64,000 nucleotides of DNA from Streptomyces sp. Ru73. GTDB taxonomy: Bacteria; Actinomycetota; Actinomycetes; Streptomycetales; Streptomycetaceae. The stretch lies in assembly GCF_002920575.1 (NCBI RefSeq), contig NZ_PQSQ01000039.1, positions 1 through 64,000 of the forward strand. Direction: 5' to 3'. This document shows, piece by piece, positions 1 through 6,752 of the stretch (its first letter is position 1; each line of letters begins with the position of its first letter). The position numbers and the translations under genes are program-made. The notes under the pieces are model-generated. The model was not told where the DNA came from. It worked only from the letters and a program-made list of their open reading frames with translations, and ran no database searches.

Positions 1-134
1 CGCCCGACCACCACGTGGCCGATCACCCCACCGTCGCGAACGCCACCGGACCCGGCACCGCCGCCCCGAACATCACCGTGCCGAACACCACCGGCCGACC
101 ACCGCGTGGCCGATCACCCCACCGTGTCGATCAC

Positions 135-364
135 CGCGTGGCCGAACACTCCACCGTGTCGATCACCGCTGTCCGATCACCGCGTGGCCGAACACTCCAC
201 CGTGTCGATCACCGCCGTCCGATCACCGCGTGGCCGAACACCCCACCGTGTCGACCACCGCCGTCCGACCACCGCGTGGCCGAACACCCCACCGTGCCGA
301 TCACCGCCGTCCGACCACCGCGTGGCCGAACACCCCACCGTGCCGATCACCGCCGTCCCGAAGG
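135..364. repeat. 46-bp tandem repeat array, five units
   Basis: The core CGCGTGGCCGAACAC recurs at 135, 181, 227, 273 and 319, exactly 46 bp apart, and the units differ by only a few C/T changes. A shortened copy of the core sits at 103. Since 46 is not a multiple of 3, each unit shifts frame, and since the unit lacks stops on the plus strand, all three plus frames stay open. That openness is therefore not evidence of coding. I treat this as an intergenic minisatellite. Confidence 0.85.
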
Positions 365-660
365 CCAGCGGACCGGAACGCCATCGGGCCGGGGCACCGC
401 CGTCCCGAACATCACCGTGCCGATCACCGCTGTCCAGAACGCCAGCGGATCGGGACACCGCCGCGCCGAACACCGCCGCCCCGAACGCCAGCGGGCCGGA
501 ACACCGCCGCGCCGACCATCACCGTGCCGGACACCGCCACCCCGAACACCAGCGGACCGGAACATCACCGGACCGGGACACGGGAGTGCCGGAACGCCAC
601 CGGACCGGAACACCGCCGGACCGGGACACCGCCGCTGTTCCGGAACGCCCGCCGTACCGG
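365..660. repeat. degenerate ~15-bp repeat region
   Basis: After the 46-bp array the sequence consists of imperfect short units of the type CCGGAACACCGCCGG and CCGGGACACCGCCG, with a spacing near 15 bp. The remainder up to the MarR-GNAT stop (about 660-782) shows no ribosome-binding site or recognisable product in any frame. I see no gene in 1-782. Confidence 0.6.
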
Positions 661-782
661 GCCCTGCTGCCCGGGGGCAGTTCACGCTGCCCGGGACCGG
701 ACCAGACTGCCCGGGTGCTCGTTCATGCCACCCGCCGCGTCCTCACAGCCGCGGGCGCCGGTCCTGGCTCACCCGTTGTTCC

Positions 783-1838
783 TCACAGCCGCAGGCGCCA
801 GTCCTGGCCCACGAGATCCTGGCCGAAGCTGTGGTGCGGTCGCTCGGCGACCAGCTCGAAGCCGGCCCGCTCGTATATCCGCCGGGCGGCCGTCAGCACG
901 CTGTTGGTCCACAGCACCAGCTCGTCGTACCCGGCGTCCCGGGCGAACTCCGTGCAGGCGGTCACCAGCCGCCCGCCGATGCCGTGCCCCCGCGCCTCCG
1001 GCTCCACGAGCAGCAGCCGCAACCGGGCCCTTCGTATGCGCCCCTGCTCCCCGACCCCGGCCCGATCGGGTGCCTCTCCCTCGGCCCGTTCCGGCGCCCC
1101 GTCCCGCGCCTCGCCCCCAGCCCCTTCCCGCTCTCCGTCCTCGGGCCGGTCGTCCCGTACGCACATCACCTGGCCTGCTGGGCGGCCGTCCAGCTCGGCT
1201 AGCCAGGCGCGGTCCCAGCGGGGGTCGAAGTGCTCGGCGAACTCGGCGACGATCCGGGCCACCAGCGCTTCGTAGGAGAGGTCGAAGCCGTACTCCCTGG
1301 CGTACAGCTCGGCATTGCGCTGCACCATCCAGCCGAGGTCGCCGGGGCGCGTGGTCCGCAGTGTGACCTGCTTCGACACCTCCTCGGCCAGCACCCGCTC
1401 GGGCTCCGTCCGGCTCGCGTCGCCCAGCAGCTCGCGGATCGTGGCCATGGACTCCGCCAGCCGGGTGCGGTCCCGGCCGGGCACCTTCTCCAGGAGCCGG
1501 CCCGCGCTGTCCTGGGACCGCTCCTCCAGCACCGACGCGGCCTCGCGGCCGTGCGCGGTGAGAGCGATGCGCTGCCGGCGCGAGTCCCGCTCCGAGCGGC
1601 CGCGCGTGATCAGCTCGCGCTCCTCGAACTTCGTGAGCAGCCGGCTGAGGTACCCCGCGTCCAGTGAGAGCGCCACCCGCAGATCCGCGGCGTCCACCTG
1701 GTCCCCGGCGTGGGCGAGCTCGTACAGCAGCCGGGCCTCGGTGAGGGTGTACGGGCTGTAGAGGTGGCGGCCGTAATCGAGCGCGCCGATGAGATTGGTG
1801 TAGAAGCGGTTGAAGCGGCGGAACTCCTGGACGGTCAT
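783..1838 (-). CDS. MarR-family regulator fused to GNAT acetyltransferase
   Basis: A 351-residue cytoplasmic protein. Residues 1 to about 145 form a MarR winged helix (LYSPYTLTEARLLYELA, then a DAGYLSRLLTKFEERELI recognition region). Residues from about 158 to 351 form a GNAT fold with the acetyl-CoA loop RGHGIGGRLV near residue 283 and a typical C-terminal YERAGFELV. Proteins of this architecture are regulators with a fused N-acetyltransferase of usually unknown substrate. The ATG at 1838 is chosen because MTVQEF begins the MarR domain and GGGGGA lies just upstream; the frame is open further 5' but only into antisense of the LacI gene. Odd feature: residues about 229-269 are a charged Glu/Gly/Ala/Arg-rich insert between two GNAT strands. 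It is encoded 33 bp downstream of the LacI gene with its own palindromic operator between them. Confidence 0.88.
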   Translation of the reverse strand: MTVQEFRRFNRFYTNLIGALDYGRHLYSPYTLTEARLLYELAHAGDQVDAADLRVALSLDAGYLSRLLTKFEERELITRGRSERDSRRQRIALTAHGREAASVLEERSQDSAGRLLEKVPGRDRTRLAESMATIRELLGDASRTEPERVLAEEVSKQVTLRTTRPGDLGWMVQRNAELYAREYGFDLSYEALVARIVAEFAEHFDPRWDRAWLAELDGRPAGQVMCVRDDRPEDGEREGAGGEARDGAPERAEGEAPDRAGVGEQGRIRRARLRLLLVEPEARGHGIGGRLVTACTEFARDAGYDELVLWTNSVLTAARRIYERAGFELVAERPHHSFGQDLVGQDWRLRL

Positions 1839-1853
1839 GGCATCCCCCAAAAA

Positions 1854-1870
1854 CCTTGACTGAGTCAAGG
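1854..1870. promoter_or_regulatory. 17-bp MarR-type operator palindrome
   Basis: CCTTGACTGAGTCAAGG consists of arms CCTTGACT and AGTCAAGG around one central base, a perfect inverted repeat. It lies 16 bp upstream of the MarR-GNAT start codon, so it fits autoregulation by the encoded MarR domain. TTGAC-type palindromes are common MarR sites; the assignment to this protein is inference. Confidence 0.75.
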
Positions 1871-3013
1871 TTAGGGCCGGGCCGTCGAATTGCGTATCAC
1901 CAATTCGGATGAAAGCAGGGTCACGCCGGCCGGCGGCGCCGGCTCCCGGCCCATGGCCAGCCGGCCGGCCAGCGCCCCGGCCCCGGCCAGCGGCAGCCGG
2001 ACGGTCGTCAGCGCCGGCACCGCGTCCGCGCTGAACGGCAGGTCGTCGAAGCCGGCGACCGAGACGTCGTCGGGGACGCGCAGCCCGCGCTCGCGCAGCG
2101 CGGCGCAGACGCCGAGCGCGACCGTGTCGTTGGCCGCGACGACGGCGGTCAGCCGGTCGTCCCGGCGGAGGAGTTCGTGCGCCGCCGCGTAGCCCGAGGC
2201 CCGGTCGTAGGCGCCGTGCACCGTCCGGCCGGGGACGTCCTCGACGCCGTGCGCGGCGAGCGCCGCGCGGTGGCCCTCGAGCCGGTGCCGCGTGGTGGTG
2301 AGGCGTTCGGGACCGGCGACGCAGCCGATGCGGCGGTGGCCGAGATCGAGCAGATGCTCCGTCAGGGACCGTGCGCCGCCGCGATTGTCGAAGGCGACGG
2401 TCAGCGGCGCGGGGCCCGCTTCGGCGGCCCGTGCCCCCGCCGCCCGCCCGCCACGCCGTCCGCCCGCCGCCACTGCCCCTGCCGAGTGACCGCCCGTCAC
2501 CGCGTCCGCCGCCACGCCCCCCGGCAGCGGCGGCCGGCCGCACAGCACCACCTGCGTCCCCGCCGCCGCCAGCCGCGCGATACGGCCCGTCAGGGCGGCC
2601 GTGTGGGCGGGGTCCTCGACCGCGCCGCCGGTCAGCACCACGGCACCGGCCCGCTGCCGGTGCAGCAGCGTGAGGTAGGTCAGCTCGCGCTCCGGGGAGC
2701 CGCCGGTGTTGCAGACCACGGCCAGCTTCTCGGCGCCGGTGCCGGTGCCGTCGCTCATCTCGGACTGCACCGCGCTCGCGAGTACGCCGAAGAACGGGTC
2801 GGCGACGTCGTTGACGAGGATGCCGACCAGGTCGGAGGTGGCCGCAGCGAGGGCGCTGGCCGGTCCGTTCGCCACGTACTCCAGCTCGGCGACGGCGCGC
2901 AGCACCCGGTCGCGAGTGGCCTCGGCGACCGGGTAATTGCTGTTCAGCACGCGTGAGACGGTCGCCGCCGAGACTCCCGCCCGCGCGGCGACGTCCGCCA
3001 GTGTCACGGTCAT
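1871..3013 (-). CDS. LacI-family transcriptional repressor (sugar regulator 1)
   Basis: A 380-residue LacI/PurR-type DNA-binding protein. Residues 3-50 form the classic helix-turn-helix and hinge (TLADVAARAGVSAATVSRVL, then YVANGPASAL). The periplasmic-binding-like effector domain follows, with TVAFDNRGGARSLTEHLLDLGHRRI, VVAANDTVALGV and DVSVAGFDDLPFS. The ATG at 3013 has GGGGAG seven bases upstream. Residues about 165-200 are a Gly/Ala/Arg-rich insert not expected in the family, placed between two effector-domain strands. The gene is divergent from the dehydrogenase/DUF993/isomerase operon and a perfect GAAAGCGCTTTC palindrome lies in the shared upstream region. It therefore probably represses that operon and perhaps itself until a sugar-derived inducer binds. 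Confidence 0.9.
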   Translation of the reverse strand: MTVTLADVAARAGVSAATVSRVLNSNYPVAEATRDRVLRAVAELEYVANGPASALAAATSDLVGILVNDVADPFFGVLASAVQSEMSDGTGTGAEKLAVVCNTGGSPERELTYLTLLHRQRAGAVVLTGGAVEDPAHTAALTGRIARLAAAGTQVVLCGRPPLPGGVAADAVTGGHSAGAVAAGGRRGGRAAGARAAEAGPAPLTVAFDNRGGARSLTEHLLDLGHRRIGCVAGPERLTTTRHRLEGHRAALAAHGVEDVPGRTVHGAYDRASGYAAAHELLRRDDRLTAVVAANDTVALGVCAALRERGLRVPDDVSVAGFDDLPFSADAVPALTTVRLPLAGAGALAGRLAMGREPAPPAGVTLLSSELVIRNSTARP

Positions 3014-3102
3014 GATCACTCCCCGTCCGGGTCCCGCGGCGCCACGCACGGCGTCGCCCCTCTTGTGGCGTCCCGCGTCGCAGGCTAGCTTCTCTCGCGA
3101 TG

Positions 3103-3114
3103 GAAAGCGCTTTC
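3103..3114. promoter_or_regulatory. LacI-type operator GAAAGCGCTTTC
   Basis: This is a perfect 12-bp palindrome with the central CG that characterises LacI/GalR-family sites. It lies between the divergent LacI gene (start 3013) and the dehydrogenase operon (start 3299), 89 bp from the former and 184 bp from the latter. It probably controls both directions. I did not find a second good copy in this intergenic interval. Confidence 0.75.
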
Positions 3115-3298
3115 TATGCGTACTGCGTGAGCGACTCCGAACGCTGGACGTCCAGGTGTGCCCGTACCTGTCCGGCACCACCGGCCGCGCTGCACGGGGC
3201 ACCCGAGTACGCGTCCGCCGGCGCTTTCCCGCGCGCAGTCCGTTCGCGGACCACGTGGGCCGCGAGAGGTACCACCGGTTGATGTGAGGGGTCGGGTT

Positions 3299-4450
3299 GT
3301 GACACGCAAGACCGTACGGATCGCCATGAACGGCGTGACCGGGCGCATGGGATACCGCCAGCACCTGCTCCGCTCGATCCTCGCGCTGCGCGAGGAGGGC
3401 GGGCTGGACGTGGGCGGGGGCACGGTGATCTGGCCCGAACCGGTCCTGGTGGGGCGCGCGGAGCACAAGCTCGCCGCGCTCGCCGGCCGGCACGGCCTCA
3501 CCGAGTGGACCACCGACCTGGACGCCGTACTGGCCGACGACAGCATCGACGTCTACTTCGACGCGCAGGTCACCGCCGCACGGGAAGCGGCGGTCAAGAA
3601 GGCGATCGCCGCGGGCAAGCACCTCTACGTGGAGAAGCCCACCGCCACCGGGCTGGCCGGCGCCCTCGAACTCGCGCGCCTGGCCCGCGAGGCCGGCGTC
3701 AAGAACGGCGTCGTACAGGACAAGATCTTCCTGCCGGGCCTGCTGAAGCTGAAGCGGCTGGTCGAGGGCGGCTTCTTCGGCCGGATCCTGTCCGTACGGG
3801 GGGAGTTCGGCTACTGGGTCTTCGAGGGCGACTGGCAGACGGCACAGCGCCCCTCGTGGAACTACCGAGCCGAGGACGGCGGCGGCATCGCGACCGACAT
3901 GTTCCCGCACTGGGAGTACGTGCTGCACGAGCTCTTCGGGCCGGTGCGCACCGTGCAGGCCCAGTTGGCCACGCACATCCCGCGCCGCTGGGACGAGGAC
4001 GGCAAGCCCTACGAGGCGACCGCCGACGACGCCGCGTACGGCATCTTCCAGCTGGAGGGCGGCGCCGTCGCGCAGATCAACTCCTCGTGGGCGGTCCGCG
4101 TCAACCGGGACGAGCTGGTGGAGTTCCAGGTGGACGGCACGGAGGGGTCGGCCGTCGCCGGCCTGCGCCGCTGCCGCGTGCAGCACCGCTCGGCGACCCC
4201 CAAGCCGGTCTGGAACCCGGACCTGCCCGCCACGGAGGACTTCAGGGCGCAGTGGCAGGAGGTGCCCGACAACGAGGAGTTCGACAACGGCTTCAAGGAG
4301 CAGTGGTCGCTGTTCCTGCGCCATGTGGTGCTCGACGAGCCGTGGCGGTGGGACCTCCTGGCCGGCGCGCGCGGCGTCCAACTGGCGGAGCTGGGCATCC
4401 GTTCCGCCGAGCAGGGCCGCCGCCTGGACGTGCCGGAGCTGAGCCTGTGA
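3299..4450 (+). CDS. Gfo/Idh/MocA-family dehydrogenase (unknown sugar)
   Basis: A 383-residue NAD(P)-dependent oxidoreductase. The N-terminal Rossmann part starts VRIAMNGVTGRMGYRQ, the conserved EKP motif is in YVEKPTATG, and the substrate domain contains GGGIATDMFPHWEYVL. The GTG at 3299 is preferred: GAGGGG is at 3286-3291 with a seven-base spacer. An in-frame GTG at 3284 is an alternative. The stop overlaps the GTG of the next gene, so the two are translationally coupled. With the DUF993 and TIM-barrel genes it forms a catabolic operon under the neighbouring LacI repressor. The family oxidises sugar or cyclitol hydroxyls; the substrate here cannot be read from sequence. Confidence 0.88.
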   Translation: MTRKTVRIAMNGVTGRMGYRQHLLRSILALREEGGLDVGGGTVIWPEPVLVGRAEHKLAALAGRHGLTEWTTDLDAVLADDSIDVYFDAQVTAAREAAVKKAIAAGKHLYVEKPTATGLAGALELARLAREAGVKNGVVQDKIFLPGLLKLKRLVEGGFFGRILSVRGEFGYWVFEGDWQTAQRPSWNYRAEDGGGIATDMFPHWEYVLHELFGPVRTVQAQLATHIPRRWDEDGKPYEATADDAAYGIFQLEGGAVAQINSSWAVRVNRDELVEFQVDGTEGSAVAGLRRCRVQHRSATPKPVWNPDLPATEDFRAQWQEVPDNEEFDNGFKEQWSLFLRHVVLDEPWRWDLLAGARGVQLAELGIRSAEQGRRLDVPELSL

Positions 4451-5547
4451 GCGCCGCGTCCGAAGGGGCGGCGCCCTTCACCTCCCGTACGGTCTTCGCC
4501 GCCGCGCATGTAGTGGCCGACCCGCACGCCGACACCACGCCCGACGGCCCCGCCGTCCTCGACTGGGACGCCACGCTCGCCTTCCGGCGCCACCTCTGGT
4601 CGCACGGCCTGGGCGTCGCCGAGGCCATGGACACGGCGCAGCGCGGGATGGGGCTGGACTGGGCGACCGCCGCCGAGCTGATCCGGCGGTCGGCGGCGGA
4701 GGCCAGGGCCGTCGGCGGCCGGATCGCCTGCGGTGTCGGCACCGACCAGCTGACCGCCCAAGGGGCGGGGCTGTCGGACGTACGCGACGCCTACGAGGAG
4801 CAGCTCGCGCTCGTGGAGGAGGCCGGCGGGCAGCCGATCCTCATGGCGTCACGGCAGCTGGCGGCGGCCGCGAATGGACCGGACGCCTACGGGGAGCTGT
4901 ACGGGAACCTGCTCCGGCAGAGCAGCGAGCCGGTCATCCTCCATTGGCTCGGGCCGATGTTCGACCCGGCCCTGGAGGGCTACTGGGGCAGCGCCGACCT
5001 GGACGCGGCGACCGAGACGTTCCTGCAGATCATCGCCGACCACCCCGACAAGGTCGACGGCGTGAAGGTCTCCCTGCTCGACGCGGACCGGGAAGTCGCG
5101 CTGCGCAGGCGCCTCCCGGACGGCGTGCGCTGCTACACGGGGGACGACTTCCACTACCCCGGACTGATCGCCGGCGACCAACACGGCTTCAGTCACGCCC
5201 TCCTCGGCATCTTCGACCCGCTCGCGCCGCTGGTCTCCGAGGCGGTGCGGGCGCTGGACACGGGGGACACCACCGCCTTCCACAAGGTGCTGGACCCCAC
5301 GGTGGAGCTGTCCCGGCACCTCTTCGAGGCGCCGACCCGCTACTACAAGACCGGCGTCGTCCTCCTGGCCTGGCTCTCGGGGCACCAGTCGCACTTCACG
5401 ATGGCCGGCGGGCTGCAGTCGGCCCGCTCGCTGCCGCACCTGCGCCGGGCGTACGAACTGGCCGACGGTCTCGGCCTGTTCCCCGACCCCGAGCTGGCCG
5501 GTGCCCGGATGGCGAAGCTGACCGCCGTACTCGGAGGTGACGCATGA
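4447..5547 (+). CDS. DUF993 family protein (dihydrodipicolinate synthase-like)
   Basis: A 366-residue protein of the DUF993 family, which is often labelled dihydrodipicolinate-synthase-like. It probably has a (beta/alpha)8 aldolase or lyase fold, given stretches such as EPVILHWLGPMFDPAL and DKVDGVKVSLLDADREVALRR, whose lysine in GVKVSLLD could be a Schiff-base candidate (inference). The GTG start at 4447 overlaps the preceding stop (GTGA) and its own stop overlaps the following ATG (ATGA), so it is the middle gene of a tightly coupled three-gene operon. The context suggests it cleaves or rearranges the oxidised sugar made by the dehydrogenase. I know of no established reaction for this family. 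Confidence 0.82.
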   Translation: MSAASEGAAPFTSRTVFAAAHVVADPHADTTPDGPAVLDWDATLAFRRHLWSHGLGVAEAMDTAQRGMGLDWATAAELIRRSAAEARAVGGRIACGVGTDQLTAQGAGLSDVRDAYEEQLALVEEAGGQPILMASRQLAAAANGPDAYGELYGNLLRQSSEPVILHWLGPMFDPALEGYWGSADLDAATETFLQIIADHPDKVDGVKVSLLDADREVALRRRLPDGVRCYTGDDFHYPGLIAGDQHGFSHALLGIFDPLAPLVSEAVRALDTGDTTAFHKVLDPTVELSRHLFEAPTRYYKTGVVLLAWLSGHQSHFTMAGGLQSARSLPHLRRAYELADGLGLFPDPELAGARMAKLTAVLGGDA

Positions 5548-6401
5548 CGGGCACCGGCGCACACGACGACCTCGCGCGCCTCAGCCTCAACCAGGAGACG
5601 ATCAAGCAGTGGTCGCTCCCGGAACTCGTGGACGGCTGCGCGGCGGCCGGGCTGCGCCATGTGGGGCTGTGGCGCGAGCCCGTGCAGAACTACGGCGTCG
5701 ACGCGGCCGCCAAGCTCGTACGGGACGCCGGGCTGGCCGTCACGAGCCTGTGCCGCGGCGGCTTCTTCACGGCCGAGGACCCCGGGGCGCGCGCCGCCGC
5801 GCTGGACGACAACCGGGCAGCGGTCGACGAGGCCGCGGCCCTCGGCACGGACACGCTCGTCCTGGTGTCGGGCGGGCTCCCGGCCGGCAGCCGGGACCTG
5901 CGCGGCGCCCGGGAGCGGGTCGCCGAGGCGCTGGCCGAGCTGGGGCCGTACGCCGCCGAGCGGGGCGTACGGCTGGCGATCGAACCGCTGCACCCCATGT
6001 ACGCGTCGGACCGCTGCGTCGTCTCCACGCTCGCCCAGGCACTGGACCTCGCCGAGCGGTTCCCCGCCGAGCAGGTCGGGGTGGTCGTGGACACGTACCA
6101 CCTGTGGTGGGACGACACGGTCGGCGCGGGCATCGACCGGGCGGGACGCGGCGGGCGGCTCGCCGCCTTCCAGCTCGCCGACTGGGTCACGCCGCTCCCC
6201 GAAGGAGTGCTGCTGGGCCGCGGACAGCTCGGGGACGGCGCGGTGGACCTGCGGTGGTTCCGCGCGGCGACGGAGGCGGCGGGGCACACCGGGCCCATCG
6301 AGGTCGAGATCTTCAATCCGGGCCTGTGGGCGCGGGACGGGGCGGAAGTGCTGGCCGAAGTGATCGCCCGTTACCGGGAGCACGTACTGCCCCGGGCATG
6401 A
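5544..6401 (+). CDS. sugar phosphate isomerase/epimerase, AP-endonuclease-like TIM barrel
   Basis: A 285-residue protein of the xylose isomerase-like TIM-barrel superfamily. It begins with a short polar segment, then LSLNQETIKQWSLPELVDGCAAAGLRHVGLWR. Later strands carry likely metal ligands: Glu in LAIEPLHPMYASD, Asp/His in VVDTYHLWWD, and Glu near the end in PIEVEIFNPGLWA. Such enzymes isomerise, epimerise or dehydrate keto-sugars. The ATG at 5544 overlaps the DUF993 stop. It ends the operon; a strong hairpin about 230 bp downstream may terminate transcription. Substrate unknown. Confidence 0.85.
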   Translation: MTGTGAHDDLARLSLNQETIKQWSLPELVDGCAAAGLRHVGLWREPVQNYGVDAAAKLVRDAGLAVTSLCRGGFFTAEDPGARAAALDDNRAAVDEAAALGTDTLVLVSGGLPAGSRDLRGARERVAEALAELGPYAAERGVRLAIEPLHPMYASDRCVVSTLAQALDLAERFPAEQVGVVVDTYHLWWDDTVGAGIDRAGRGGRLAAFQLADWVTPLPEGVLLGRGQLGDGAVDLRWFRAATEAAGHTGPIEVEIFNPGLWARDGAEVLAEVIARYREHVLPRA

Positions 6402-6631
6402 CGTGGGCTCGGGCACGGCATGGGGCGCGGGCAGCTCGTGGGTCAGCGATGAACGCGCCGTGTGCGCCGTGCGTACGAGCGCGCACCGCCATGTGAACTG
6501 CGCCGAAAGGGGGCCGGAACGGCGCAACCGTTCGGGCCCTTTGGAGGTCGTACATGGCATCGGTGCCCGAGGGGGGAATCCGGGGGGATGGTCGGGCGGC
6601 GAGGAAGAGGGGGGATCCCGAGGGGGGAATC

Positions 6632-6660
6632 GAGGGGCCCGGCAGCGCGCCGGGCCCCTC
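6632..6660. terminator. 12-bp stem hairpin
   Basis: Arms GAGGGGCCCGGC (6632-6643) and GCCGGGCCCCTC (6649-6660) pair perfectly around the loop AGCGC. There is no T tract, as is usual in Streptomyces. It lies 231 bp after the isomerase stop and 93 bp before the RecD2-type gene, so it separates the two units. The element CCCGAGGGGGGAAT occurs twice just upstream (about 6565 and 6617). The rest of 6402-6752 shows no gene. Confidence 0.65.
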
Positions 6661-6752
6661 GAAGTGTCCCGGCCCGGCCCGGCTCCTGCGGGCCGGAACG
6701 AGGTTTTCCACAGGCCCCCGGCGATGTCAGGACCCGGCGGTACCGTCGGACC

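Noticed and set aside
135..364. Possible CRISPR array
   Set aside because: Units are directly abutting with no unique spacers, the whole 46-bp period is conserved, and no cas gene is nearby.
15..1366. Three long overlapping plus-strand open frames at the left edge
   Set aside because: They are open only because the 46-bp repeat lacks stops in all frames and because the antisense of the MarR-GNAT gene is GC-rich. None has a ribosome site or recognisable protein sequence.
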